From: a virus
IMG/VR virus record: IMGVR_UViG_3300042691_047443
Location: 1 to 64,000 of that record
Direction: 5' to 3' (one strand)
Length of the DNA stretch: 64,000 bases
The stretch's first letter is position 1, and each line of letters begins with the position of its first letter. The notes beneath the pieces are model-generated. The model was not told where the DNA came from. It did not search any database and saw nothing but the letters and a program-made list of their open reading frames with translations. A program made the translations under genes and the position numbers. This document shows, piece by piece, positions 30,831 to 39,446 of the stretch.

Positions 30831-33800
30831 TGGGATGTTGAAAGTCCAAAATCATCTCTCTTGACTTCTGCACAGAACAAGGTAAATGCATCAGGCAGGT
30901 CCTTTTGCCCCCAAACTGTCACTCGTTGAACCTTGCCTGTAGGGCCTGCAACATAGATTTGGACGTATTCCTTTCCTGCCTTTGAGGATTTTTTGATACC
31001 TGTCACAGGCGTTGCTCCCTTCTTCGGGGAAGTTGGAGATACAACCATCCAACACAATTGCGGATCTCCTTGTTCAACCTCTTCGATCGATTTGATGCCC
31101 CTTGTTTCAAAGGCGTTCAACACATTTGAATCTATCAGGCTGATGATGTCAATCGCACCAAACACCTCCACCATGTTTTGCGCCCTCTCCGTCGGAGACC
31201 ATTCCTCTACGGAAGAATTTTGCCTCAGTAAGTTGTAAAAATTCTTGAGTCCTTCGTGAGGATCAGACTTTGTCGAGCGTTTGATGAGTGCCGAGTGATC
31301 AAATTCAACATCCTCCGTGACTTCAATTCCCTTCTTTTTCCTTGTCACGGACTCAACATGCGATCCAAGCAAGGTTTGGTACATGTGATTGTAGTTGTTA
31401 AATAACATACCTTCACCAACCATGTTCATGGAGTCAAAAGCCCCAATCTTTATCAGGGCCTCAAGCGCCTTCTTGTTGAACTTACTGTGTCTCCATTCAA
31501 AGTTTTTGTCCCACAGCAGCTCTTCAATCGTAGAATAGGGCCGATTTTGGACAATCTCTTCAAGAGCGGAAGAACCGACACCCTTACACGATGTCATAGA
31601 AGGCATCAATCTTCTTCCCGGAAGAACTGTCCAACCAGACGTCGCAAGATTGATATCGATTGGTACGATCTGATAACCCAGAGACTTTACCTCACCGAAG
31701 GCTTTGGCACGCGACTCCGGGTTGTTTGACATTGACTCAAGGTATGCGGAAATCCACTCCTCCTCGTGGTAGGTGAGCAACCATGCACACCAAAACGAAT
31801 CAATTGCGTATGCAACTGCATGTGCCTGATTGAAACCGTATCCCGAGAAATACAGAATCTTGTCGTAGAGGTTGTTTGCCACAGGTTCAAGGTAACCATT
31901 TTTTACGCAACCAATCACAAAGCTCGATCGCGTCTCCTCTGCTGCTTTCTTTGCTGCCTCGCCCCCTGAGATAGAACGCTTCATGATGGCTCGACGAACC
32001 TCATCGCACTGCTCCTTAGGGAATCCGGCACACTTCTCTGCCAACTCCATGACCTGTTCCTGGAAGATGATCAGGCCTCGTGTCTTTTCCAGGATTTTGT
32101 TGATTCTTTGATCACCCCATTCGTACTCTTTTCCTTCCCTTGCCTCAAGGTACAGCTTGTCCACGTTTGCAGCAAGAGGACCCGGTCGATAGATTGACGT
32201 CAGCGCCGCAATGTCAATGATGCTCTTTGGTTTTGCCTTCACAAAGAGTTTCTGCGCGCCTTGAGACGTCAGCTGGAAGATACCAGACCACTTTGCTTTT
32301 TCATATACCTCATAAGGTTTTGGGTCATTGAAATCGATCTTACTGGGGGCCATGTGTTCGTCATACCATGCCCTGATGTCGGAAAACGTGGGATTCTGAT
32401 TCCCGCCCTTGCGAAGGACCAATTCAATTGTCCTTTCAATCAAACGAAGGGTCTCAAGGCCGAGAAGGTCGTACTTGATGAAGTTGCCAATATATTCTAG
32501 GTGTTTAAAATTTACCCCTTCGACCCATGGAGACTGTGGCTCACCACCGGATGTGATGAGTGGCATCTTTCGTGGAAGATCATCTGCGATGAGAACGCCG
32601 CCTGCGTGGCGACCCAGTGAACGATTCTGTTTGAAGAGAATCTTGATGGATTCGGCAACGTGTGGATACTTGTCGATGAAGTCCTTGAAAGTAGGAGAGT
32701 GGGCGTATGCATCATCATATTGCAGCACGAAAAGGTTTTTGTCATCGCCATGCTTCGTGGTCGCCCTTCTTACGTCCTCCTCAACCGTCTTTGTTGCTGC
32801 ATTTACCTCTTCAAAGGGAATTCCGTAAAACTTGCTTACGTCCTTGACGAGACTTTTCACCTTGAAGGTGTTGTAGTTCGAGATAGGAACCACGTTGTCA
32901 AATCCGAAGTAGTTTCGCAACTGTTCAAGGACCTTATCTCTGTCGGCAAGGTCGGTATCAATGTCAGGTGCACCTTTACGATACACCGAGAGAAAACGGC
33001 TGAAAGGCAAGTCCCAAAAGACAGGATCAAGGTCTGTAATGTACAGTACGTAATTGACTAGAGAACCTCCTCCCGATCCACGTCCGGGGCCGACAAGGCA
33101 CACTTTTCTCGCAAGTTCAATGATTTTCTGGTACGAGATGAAATAGTCTGCGTTCTTCATCGTCTTGATGACGCCTAGTTCTTCACGTAAACGCTCGATG
33201 TACTCAGGCTTATCCTGTAATCCTCGCTTCACCATTCCTTCCTTACAGAGGGAAACAAGGTGATTGAACGAAGAAATGTCTTTGGGAACCAACCTTTGGG
33301 TTGGAAACTTGGAGGTCCTGTCTGGCGGCACTTCGCCGATAACGTGATGCGCGATGTCGTGAGAGCGTTCGATGGCCTCCAGCACCTCATCATCATCGTA
33401 AAAGCCTGTCTCCTCCTTAGAGCGGAGGTACTCCTCCCATACCTGAGAGGCGTTCTTGGGGTACAGCTCACACTTCAGATCATCCTTTGACTTGGGGAGA
33501 GAATCTGGGCTGTACGTGGTGTAGTTCATGAACCCGAGCTTCTTATACAGCTCACGCTCTTTCCACAGCTCGGGCCGGTGGTAGTGCGAATCGCAGGTTA
33601 CCACGAGCTGTTTAGTTGTCCCCGTACGACGTGCAAACTCGAGAATCGCACGATTGACAAGGTTCTGAGCGGGAAGCCTATTGAACTGCAACTCGAGAAA
33701 GTAATTCTCTCGACCCACCGCAGAGGTCATCATGTCGTACACATTGCCGATGGCATTTACGCACTTATTCAAGAGGACGGCGTCATCAAGCAACTTCTCG

Positions 33801-34498
33801 TTCAGGTTGTCAAAAGCCACTCTCTGCAACTCTTGAAAGACAACCCAGGACGGAAAACCACCGAGGCAAGCGGAGGAAACAACAATATCACCGTTTTTTC
33901 CAGCCTCACGCAGCATACCGAGATCCATTCGAGGAAACCTATAAAAGCCATGTAGATATGACTTAGAGGTTGCCTCGAACAGAGACAGGAGACCACGCTG
34001 GTTCTTCGGTAGGATCACCATGTGATGGCGTCGATTCACTGGATTAAAGTGCTTCGTCGACTTTGACTCGTCCTCATTCTCAATGGTGAGAGCGTTTGTA
34101 GTCTCAATCTCTTCTGTCTCATCCTCAGAGTCCACCCGAGCGATGATCCTCGTCTTCAGGTCTTCCTGTTGCTTCTGCAACTTTGAAGCAGCCTTCTTGT
34201 CGATGGCGGCCTGATCAGCCAGATCCTTGTCACGCTGCCACTGGGCAAGATCTGGGTGGAAGTACGCCTCGATTCCAGGAATGTACTTAAACTTTCCCTT
34301 GTCGGAAGAATTCCACTTTTCTACCCAAAGCTGGGCGTGTGCATATGAATTAAAGTTACCGTGTTCAGTGAGAGCATGGGCGTCAAGGCCGTTCTCCATG
34401 CACCAAGTAAAATGCTCATCAGGATAGCCTAAGCCGTCAAAGGGGCTGAAGCCTGAATGACCGTGAAGGCCGACGAAACGATTGGGTGTGCGAGACAT
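30806..34498 (-). CDS. dnaE: DNA polymerase III alpha subunit (DnaE-type, family C)
   Basis: A complete replicative polymerase. The N-terminal PHP domain has FVGLHGHSGFSPFDGLG, ALTEHGNF, GIEAYF and a late VTCDSHYH. The catalytic palm holds VGPGRGSGGGSLVNYV and PDIDTDLAD (two catalytic Asp) plus LGRHAGGVLIA. Further on are FQLTSQGAQKLFVKAKPKS, DEVRRAIMKR, FNQAHAVAYAIDSFWCAWL, and a C-terminal OB-like region. The length of 1230 aa is normal for DnaE. No family-B (gp43-type) polymerase is present in this window, although helicase, SSB and RecA are T4-like. The ATG has no ribosome site; TATGAT stands six bases upstream. Confidence 0.95.
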   Translation of the reverse strand: MSRTPNRFVGLHGHSGFSPFDGLGYPDEHFTWCMENGLDAHALTEHGNFNSYAHAQLWVEKWNSSDKGKFKYIPGIEAYFHPDLAQWQRDKDLADQAAIDKKAASKLQKQQEDLKTRIIARVDSEDETEEIETTNALTIENEDESKSTKHFNPVNRRHHMVILPKNQRGLLSLFEATSKSYLHGFYRFPRMDLGMLREAGKNGDIVVSSACLGGFPSWVVFQELQRVAFDNLNEKLLDDAVLLNKCVNAIGNVYDMMTSAVGRENYFLELQFNRLPAQNLVNRAILEFARRTGTTKQLVVTCDSHYHRPELWKERELYKKLGFMNYTTYSPDSLPKSKDDLKCELYPKNASQVWEEYLRSKEETGFYDDDEVLEAIERSHDIAHHVIGEVPPDRTSKFPTQRLVPKDISSFNHLVSLCKEGMVKRGLQDKPEYIERLREELGVIKTMKNADYFISYQKIIELARKVCLVGPGRGSGGGSLVNYVLYITDLDPVFWDLPFSRFLSVYRKGAPDIDTDLADRDKVLEQLRNYFGFDNVVPISNYNTFKVKSLVKDVSKFYGIPFEEVNAATKTVEEDVRRATTKHGDDKNLFVLQYDDAYAHSPTFKDFIDKYPHVAESIKILFKQNRSLGRHAGGVLIADDLPRKMPLITSGGEPQSPWVEGVNFKHLEYIGNFIKYDLLGLETLRLIERTIELVLRKGGNQNPTFSDIRAWYDEHMAPSKIDFNDPKPYEVYEKAKWSGIFQLTSQGAQKLFVKAKPKSIIDIAALTSIYRPGPLAANVDKLYLEAREGKEYEWGDQRINKILEKTRGLIIFQEQVMELAEKCAGFPKEQCDEVRRAIMKRSISGGEAAKKAAEETRSSFVIGCVKNGYLEPVANNLYDKILYFSGYGFNQAHAVAYAIDSFWCAWLLTYHEEEWISAYLESMSNNPESRAKAFGEVKSLGYQIVPIDINLATSGWTVLPGRRLMPSMTSCKGVGSSALEEIVQNRPYSTIEELLWDKNFEWRHSKFNKKALEALIKIGAFDSMNMVGEGMLFNNYNHMYQTLLGSHVESVTRKKKGIEVTEDVEFDHSALIKRSTKSDPHEGLKNFYNLLRQNSSVEEWSPTERAQNMVEVFGAIDIISLIDSNVLNAFETRGIKSIEEVEQGDPQLCWMVVSPTSPKKGATPVTGIKKSSKAGKEYVQIYVAGPTGKVQRVTVWGQKDLPDAFTLFCAEVKRDDFGLSTSQWKMRKIT

Positions 34499-34504
34499 GT
34501 GCCA

Positions 34505-34510
34505 ATCATA
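34505..34510 (-). promoter_or_regulatory. candidate -10 box of a leaderless promoter
   Basis: TATGAT on the minus strand exactly six bases before the dnaE ATG (34498), in the 25-base gap after the decarboxylase stop. No Shine-Dalgarno sequence is visible for dnaE. Confidence 0.42.
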
Positions 34511-34523
34511 ACTTGTGTCAATG

Positions 34524-35531
34524 CTAGTTTACACTAGAAAGTTCTTCCATGAACCACTTGATCGTACGACGGACCCCTTCCTCAAGGTCTACGGTGGGTT
34601 CCCATCCAAGAATCTCTTTTGCACGAGAAATGTCAGGTCTTCTCTGAAGAGGATCATCCTTGGGCAGGGGCATGTTGATCAATTCGGGTTTTGTCGCACC
34701 ATACAACAGGCGATTCACGAGGAGGGCAAGATCCATTACTGTGAACTCTGCGGGATTTCCAAGATTGATCGGCCCCCCTGGATTTTTCGACAGTCCTGCG
34801 AGTGTCGTGATGCCCCTGATCAAATCAGACACATAGCAAAAACTTCGGGTCTGCTTTCCACCGCCGTAGATGGTGTATGGCTGCCTCTTCAAGGCCTGAA
34901 CAATGAAATTACTGACGACTCGACCGTCAAGGGGATCCATGTTTTCGCCGTACGTGTTGAATATCCTGACGAGTCTTGCATCAACACCGTGCTTGTGCAG
35001 ATAATCGTAACACAAGGCCTCAGCGGCGCGCTTTCCTTCATCGTAACAGGATCTTGGGCCATATGAATTGACGTTTCCCTTGTAGGATTCCGACTGTGGC
35101 GAGACGTCTGGGTCTCCGTACACTTCAGACGTTGACGCGTGAACAAACACAGAATTGTGCTTTCGAGCAACATCCAGTATGTTTACGGTGCCTGCGGTAC
35201 AGGTAAGAAGCGTCTCGACGGGAATCTCCTGATATCTAGGAGGTGACGCAGGACACGCAAAGTTGTATATCAGGTCGATTTTTCCACCGTTTGTAGTAAT
35301 GAAATCATCAACTGCCGCGACGACGTCAAGTGTTGAACATATGTCAACTTTTCGAATCATTGCACGTTCAGGACTGTACATCTTGCGCACAAACATCGAA
35401 TGATGAGAATCTTCTCGGGAGGAGGAATAGTTGTCAAGTCCTAACACATTGTCACCAGCCTTTAAGTGATGAATCGTGAGATGACTTCCGAGAAAACCAG
35501 CCGCACCAGTGATCATAACATTCTTACCCAT
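34524..35531 (-). CDS. UDP-glucuronate decarboxylase (UDP-xylose synthase)
   Basis: The family fingerprint is strong: MITGAAGFLGSHL, NFACPASPPRYQEIPVET, HASTSEVYGDPDVSPQSE, then GPRSCYDEGKRAAEAL with catalytic Tyr and Lys, RIFNTYGENMDPLDGRVVSN and GGGKQTRSFCYVSDL. It oxidises and decarboxylates UDP-glucuronate to UDP-xylose. No UDP-glucose dehydrogenase was seen, so UDP-glucuronate would come from the host or from genes outside the window. Start: AGGA lies five bases before the ATG at 35531; 35537 is also possible. Confidence 0.93.
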   Translation of the reverse strand: MGKNVMITGAAGFLGSHLTIHHLKAGDNVLGLDNYSSSREDSHHSMFVRKMYSPERAMIRKVDICSTLDVVAAVDDFITTNGGKIDLIYNFACPASPPRYQEIPVETLLTCTAGTVNILDVARKHNSVFVHASTSEVYGDPDVSPQSESYKGNVNSYGPRSCYDEGKRAAEALCYDYLHKHGVDARLVRIFNTYGENMDPLDGRVVSNFIVQALKRQPYTIYGGGKQTRSFCYVSDLIRGITTLAGLSKNPGGPINLGNPAEFTVMDLALLVNRLLYGATKPELINMPLPKDDPLQRRPDISRAKEILGWEPTVDLEEGVRRTIKWFMEELSSVN

Positions 35532-35571
35532 AACCATCCTTTGCTCAAGATTAAAGAGCGCAAAATTACTA

Positions 35572-35577
35572 TATAAT
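35572..35577 (+). promoter_or_regulatory. candidate promoter -10 box for plus-strand gene
   Basis: TATAAT about 28 bases before the ATG at 35606, between divergent genes. It is followed by the TGTACA-ATG-TGTACA inverted repeat and an AAGGA ribosome site. Confidence 0.45.
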
Positions 35578-35580
35578 AAG

Positions 35581-35595
35581 TGTACAATGTGTACA
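35581..35595. repeat. 6-3-6 inverted repeat in divergent promoter region
   Basis: TGTACA-ATG-TGTACA lies between the candidate -10 box and the AAGGA site of the 35606 gene, a typical operator position. The arms are self-complementary, so it could also be read as two short palindromes. Confidence 0.35.
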
Positions 35596-35605
35596 AGGAA
35601 CAAAC

Positions 35606-35887
35606 ATGAACAATCAAAGGCTCAATGAAAGTGATGTCACGTACTACAATCAAATTCTGACCGAGAGGTTTGGAAGACCTATCGGTGATTCACCCTCAAC
35701 CGTCGGAGTCCCAGATGAACGTGAGGAACTCACGGAGAAGAAAAAAGGCCCATCAAAGAAGACAGCGAGAAAGATCTTGAAGGGAACCAAGACCTTTAAA
35801 GACAAGGTTAAAAAAGTGTCTTCTTGGGCAGAAGATCCAGAGGCCATGGCCGGTTGGTTGATGAAACGTGCGGACTACAAGAAGTAA
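35606..35887 (+). CDS. small basic protein with leader helix (93 aa)
   Basis: One of three plus-strand genes, between the divergent decarboxylase gene and the convergent Dps-like gene. Starts MNNQRLNESDVTYYNQILTE and turns into a Lys-rich body (KKKGPSKKTARKILKGTK). It ends AMAGWLMKRADYKK. AAGGA precedes the ATG. Small basic internal protein or DNA-binding factor; unrecognised. Confidence 0.65.
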   Translation: MNNQRLNESDVTYYNQILTERFGRPIGDSPSTVGVPDEREELTEKKKGPSKKTARKILKGTKTFKDKVKKVSSWAEDPEAMAGWLMKRADYKK

Positions 35888-35890
35888 TGA

Positions 35891-36442
35891 TCAACTCATA
35901 CAGCGCTGCTTGAGCAAGTACACGTGAGATTCGTGCTTATCCTCAATGCCTGCAATCATATTATCGAGACCACGTGTAAGAAGTCCGCATTCCTTGAGAC
36001 ATTCAACGAGGTGAGCGGCAACCTTAAGGAAGGTCATTTCCACCTGATAAGATCGACGTATCAGTTCCGAAGTCTGCGCAACTGTCGATGTAGGACCATA
36101 GTTTTGAACCAATTTATTACACTGAGCTGTGACAAGGCCAATGTCTACGTTATGTATCGAACCTAGGCCCACAACTTTCTCGGCCACCATGTCGATTTCG
36201 TCCTCAATACATTCGTACAACCTAGAAAACAGGAGGTGGTCGCCATAAAATGGATCGCCTTTTGCAATCCAGTGATGTGTATGATGAACCTTATTCAAGA
36301 ACTGAAGATAGGATAGAAGTACAGAGAGTTCAGCGTAACGAACCCCTCCCCACTCAGCGATCATGTTATCAACTACAATTCCAGTGTTGGGCTCGACCAC
36401 TAGCGATAACTCAAACGTCTCTTTTAAGGTTCTTCTCTTCAT
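35891..36442 (-). CDS. Dps/ferritin-like protein (183 aa)
   Basis: The Dps-type ferroxidase region is visible: LLSYLQFLNKVHHTHHWIAKGD, then HLLFSRLYECIEDEIDMVAEKVVGLG, with the W-x-x-x-G, H, E and D pattern of the family. The C-terminal helices (ELIRRSYQVEMTFLKVAAHL; IEDKHESHVYLLKQ) also follow Dps. The N-terminal 40 residues are an extension. It could bind iron and protect DNA from peroxide, complementing the superoxide dismutase. Start: ATG at 36442 forms a TGATG junction with GGAG nine bases upstream. Confidence 0.8.
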   Translation of the reverse strand: MKRRTLKETFELSLVVEPNTGIVVDNMIAEWGGVRYAELSVLLSYLQFLNKVHHTHHWIAKGDPFYGDHLLFSRLYECIEDEIDMVAEKVVGLGSIHNVDIGLVTAQCNKLVQNYGPTSTVAQTSELIRRSYQVEMTFLKVAAHLVECLKECGLLTRGLDNMIAGIEDKHESHVYLLKQRCMS

Positions 36443-37542
36443 CACTTCAGCTCCACGTTAAAGGAAAATGATCCGATGGACATCGTGTTAGGGGTCCATC
36501 CTATTCTCACGGGTTCACCCCTTCTCGACTGAACGTCGTTCCACTTATTTACGTACATGTCAAGTGCACGCTCAGTCTTCGGCGTCATCCCCATTCCAAA
36601 AGGAAGCTTTCCCGTGCAAGGAATCATGATATCACCGGATAGACCCTCTGTCATCCTATACTTACGCAATCCTGCGGGCATGATTGATTCCCTGATCGAA
36701 AATAACCTATTCGCCCGTGTCACATATTCGTGAGACGAAATATTTGATTCAACAAGTTCTGTGACAGGGTCAACTTGCTCATAAGCGTCGTCTTCTCCCA
36801 ATTCATTATATGAAACCCTCGACTCTTTCAGAGAATTTCTTTCCAGAACGCGATCGTCACGGTCTGTTAGACGTTGTTGAATTGCCTTCCATAGCCTCGC
36901 GGGCTCATACTGGATACCTGTCGTCGCCTTCACTGAGGCACAATACCTGACAACAAATGGTTCGTCCCACTGGCCTTCGATGTTTGAGTTATAATCGCTT
37001 ATTGCCTTCTGTGCCAGAAGCTGATACGTAAAGTCGCTCAGTTCAGGGGAATTTGGAACTTTAACGTTGCCCTTTAGTCTCTCTCCGATGGAAACTTCAG
37101 CGGCTTCGCCAAGCCTTCTGCTACGATAAATTACGTGTAACTCGTCGTCGCCCGGTGATCTGCGCAACATTTCTTTCACTAGAGAAAGAGGAACTCTTTT
37201 TGCCGCGGCATGCCTGACGTAAGGATCTCTATCTGTGATAAAGTTCCTTGCAAACTTTTCAGGCAAAAGCCTGACCACGAGTCTTCTGACTTCCGGATTT
37301 GGATTATTTGCAAATCTGAGAAGCGTCGCAGGCCTAAACCCTTGTCTTAATTCACGACCCGTTCTTTCAAGAACGTCCATTCTGTCGTTGATGTTTTCGG
37401 CAAGTTGGTCAAGTTTCACCTCAGTGATCACAGATGGTCCAAGGTTACGTGTTGTTTCTTCACGTAAAACATCTAACGCCCTCTCTTCTGCGAGGGTTTG
37501 ATTTAAAACTTTCTTTAGTTCTTTAACTGTGATAGTTTTCAT
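36442..37542 (-). CDS. HEAT-like repeat protein with leader helix (366 aa)
   Basis: The leader MKTITVKELKKVLNQTLAEE ends in L-x-E. Residues 65-130 contain helical repeats like HEAT or variant-leucine repeats (LLRFANNPNPEVRRLVVRLL, ITDRDPYVRHAAAKRV). The remainder is mixed, with no recognised motif. A scaffold or virion role is possible. The ATG lacks a ribosome site but TATATC lies seven bases upstream. Confidence 0.65.
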   Translation of the reverse strand: MKTITVKELKKVLNQTLAEERALDVLREETTRNLGPSVITEVKLDQLAENINDRMDVLERTGRELRQGFRPATLLRFANNPNPEVRRLVVRLLPEKFARNFITDRDPYVRHAAAKRVPLSLVKEMLRRSPGDDELHVIYRSRRLGEAAEVSIGERLKGNVKVPNSPELSDFTYQLLAQKAISDYNSNIEGQWDEPFVVRYCASVKATTGIQYEPARLWKAIQQRLTDRDDRVLERNSLKESRVSYNELGEDDAYEQVDPVTELVESNISSHEYVTRANRLFSIRESIMPAGLRKYRMTEGLSGDIMIPCTGKLPFGMGMTPKTERALDMYVNKWNDVQSRRGEPVRIGWTPNTMSIGSFSFNVELK

Positions 37543-37549
37543 GAGAATA

Positions 37550-37555
37550 GATATA
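37550..37555 (-). promoter_or_regulatory. candidate -10 box of a leaderless promoter
   Basis: TATATC on the minus strand seven bases before the ATG at 37542, in a 69-base gap. It is the poorest match of the set, with final C rather than T. Confidence 0.3.
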
Positions 37556-37611
37556 TCAATGCCTACGTCAAAATCAAGGTAAGAGTCTTACTATGTGAAT
37601 TAAACATATAT

Positions 37612-37806
37612 CTAGCCAAGCATCATGTCTTTTATCCATTTTTTGATGGACTTTTTGATATCATCAGGCACGTAAACGCTTTTTGAATTAATGGATTCAT
37701 CGTCATACAATTTTTTATCGTATGATTCTGCCAACCATTCTTCTCTTAAGGAACGTACTTCAGCAATGATGAAAGATCTCAGCGTTGATATTTCGTTTGT
37801 CATCAC
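37612..37806 (-). CDS. small protein with I-x-E leader (64 aa)
   Basis: Starts MMTNEISTLRSFIIAEVRSL, with the repeated leader ending I-A-E, and ends in a short amphipathic helix (IKKSIKKWIKDMMLG). A second ATG one codon later is equally likely. Function unknown. Confidence 0.55.
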   Translation of the reverse strand: MMTNEISTLRSFIIAEVRSLREEWLAESYDKKLYDDESINSKSVYVPDDIKKSIKKWIKDMMLG

Positions 37807-37815
37807 TCATAAGTA

Positions 37816-38343
37816 TCACTTACGTTTGATAAACATTGACCAATCTTCGTGCCACTCTTTGCCCCTTGCGTTTTCCCAAAATTGAAATGGACTTGGCTCT
37901 GCGGGAATCGTCAAAAGGGGCATATTTGCTTCGTGCGGCGTCTTATTGGCTTTTTTTCTATTGCAGAACTTACAAGACGCAACACAGTTCTTCCACGAAG
38001 TTTTTCCGCCACGAGAACGCGGTTGAACATGATCGATGGTTGCGGAATTTTTACCTAGGTCCATTCCACAGTATTGACAACACCAATTGTCACGCGTGTA
38101 GATTGCAGATTTTCTGAATCTTGGTGGTTGCCACTTTCTGTTCACCCTATTTAACAAACGAATAGTTGCGGGAAGCGCGATGGATTCCTTTGTGGTGTTA
38201 ATAACCTGCTGAGACCAGGTACTTAACTTACCTCCTGTGTCCAATATTTCTGCCCTACCTTTGTGTACGAGTAGAAATGCACGTACATTGCTGACAAAGT
38301 GCATAGGAGAGTAGTCAGAATTGAGGAGAAGTGCCTTGCTCAT
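37816..38343 (-). CDS. HNH endonuclease
   Basis: The HNH fold is complete: NWCCQYCGMDLG, ATIDHVQPRSRGGKTSW, NCVASCKFCNRKKANKTP, so both Cys pairs of the zinc-bound beta-beta-alpha core and the catalytic DH are present. The N-terminal part (KALLLNSDYSPMHFVSN) is shared with stand-alone bacterial HNH proteins of about this length. It may be a homing or host-DNA nuclease. No intron or intein was seen next to it. Confidence 0.9.
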   Translation of the reverse strand: MSKALLLNSDYSPMHFVSNVRAFLLVHKGRAEILDTGGKLSTWSQQVINTTKESIALPATIRLLNRVNRKWQPPRFRKSAIYTRDNWCCQYCGMDLGKNSATIDHVQPRSRGGKTSWKNCVASCKFCNRKKANKTPHEANMPLLTIPAEPSPFQFWENARGKEWHEDWSMFIKRK

Positions 38344-38383
38344 GCTTCAAATTCCCTGATCATATACGACCATCATACACCCT

Positions 38384-38713
38384 CTATTCCCAAACTACAA
38401 GATTCAACCTCTCTAAAAGAAATTTTATCTGTTCCACAAGAAGCAGCGATTCCTCTTGCTCTATCTTTGCGGCAGACAGTCTTTTTTTGATTCTTTCAAG
38501 TTTTGATATCGAAAGGTCTTTTGACGATTGACGTTCAAGAAGATCTTCCAGTCGGTGTCGACGCGAAGACGAAGACGTTAATTTAAAGCTGTACGTTTGC
38601 CAGAGTTTTTTAACGTACTCTGGGTCGTTCTCTAGATCTTTTTGCTCGTCTTTTGCTTCTTTACTTTTCTTCGTCAACGATCCCGGACGATAATTTTTCA
38701 ACGAAGCGGCCAT
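38384..38713 (-). CDS. unknown basic helical protein (109 aa)
   Basis: GAGGGA precedes the ATG at 38713, inside the end of the methyltransferase gene. The product is charged and helical with a coiled-coil stretch (SISKLERIKKRLSAAKIEQE). No family recognised. Confidence 0.6.
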   Translation of the reverse strand: MAASLKNYRPGSLTKKSKEAKDEQKDLENDPEYVKKLWQTYSFKLTSSSSRRHRLEDLLERQSSKDLSISKLERIKKRLSAAKIEQEESLLLVEQIKFLLERLNLVVWE

Positions 38714-39446
38714 AGTGTCCCTCATCCTGTTCTATTGCGATGAACTTTCTGCCTAACTTGCGAGCCGCAAATGCAGCAACACCAGATCCGGCAAACGGAT
38801 CTATTACCCAGTCACCTTGATTTGTGTTTACTTCAATTGGTATTTCAAATATTTTTGTCGGTTTTTGTGTTGGATGAACCTTTCCCGAAAATAGTTCATT
38901 TACGTCCATCCATACGTTAGTCCTTCTATAAAATTCGCTTTTGGCAGGATATTTGGCATTATAACCCGCATAACCTCTTTTTGTTTCAAGAAGCGGAACG
39001 TTAAAAACGGCGGGTTTCTTTATGTCTCCCTTGATCATGTACAATAGTTCTTCACGCGTAGATAGGTAATTGTGTTGTACGCCATAAGCACGCTTCTTCG
39101 ACCAGGTGATCAGGTTTGAAACGTTCATATCTGACTCTGATTCTATACGCGAAGCGTATTCAAAGAACGGCCTAAATCCTGCAACACCATAACCTCCCCA
39201 AACATACATTGCGCCCTGTGGAACCAGCAAATTGGAATAGGATTTGGTCCAAGAGATCATCCAGTCAACAAATTCAGACTGTGTTCCACTCCATCTGTCC
39301 CAACCATGGCGCAATATATTTCCGTAAGGAGGATCTGTGCACACAACGTGAACCTTGTCAACGATTGTTTTCACAAAGGAAACGACTTCTTCGCTGGTTG
39401 AGTCTCCGCAGATTGCAACGCCGTCATCGAATCTTTCAAACTTCAT
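38661..39446 (-). CDS. site-specific DNA methyltransferase (beta-class, N4/N6)
   Basis: Catalytic TDPPYG at 37-42 precedes the AdoMet-binding WVIDPFAGSGVAAFAARKLG (from about 213), the order of beta-class amino-methyltransferases. The central part (YLSTREELLYMIKGD, HPTQKP) is typical. It would methylate adenine N6 or cytosine N4 at an unknown site. No restriction partner is adjacent, so self-protection or regulation is likely. AAGGAG precedes the ATG, which overlaps the preceding stop (ATGA). Confidence 0.92.
   Translation of the reverse strand: MKFERFDDGVAICGDSTSEEVVSFVKTIVDKVHVVCTDPPYGNILRHGWDRWSGTQSEFVDWMISWTKSYSNLLVPQGAMYVWGGYGVAGFRPFFEYASRIESESDMNVSNLITWSKKRAYGVQHNYLSTREELLYMIKGDIKKPAVFNVPLLETKRGYAGYNAKYPAKSEFYRRTNVWMDVNELFSGKVHPTQKPTKIFEIPIEVNTNQGDWVIDPFAGSGVAAFAARKLGRKFIAIEQDEGHYGRFVEKLSSGIVDEEK

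Noticed and set aside
37816-38343. HNH nuclease as part of an intron or intein
   Set aside because: Flanking genes are complete and no split gene or self-splicing signature was recognised.
38661-39446. Restriction-modification system
   Set aside because: No restriction enzyme or specificity subunit is adjacent; the methyltransferase appears to be an orphan.
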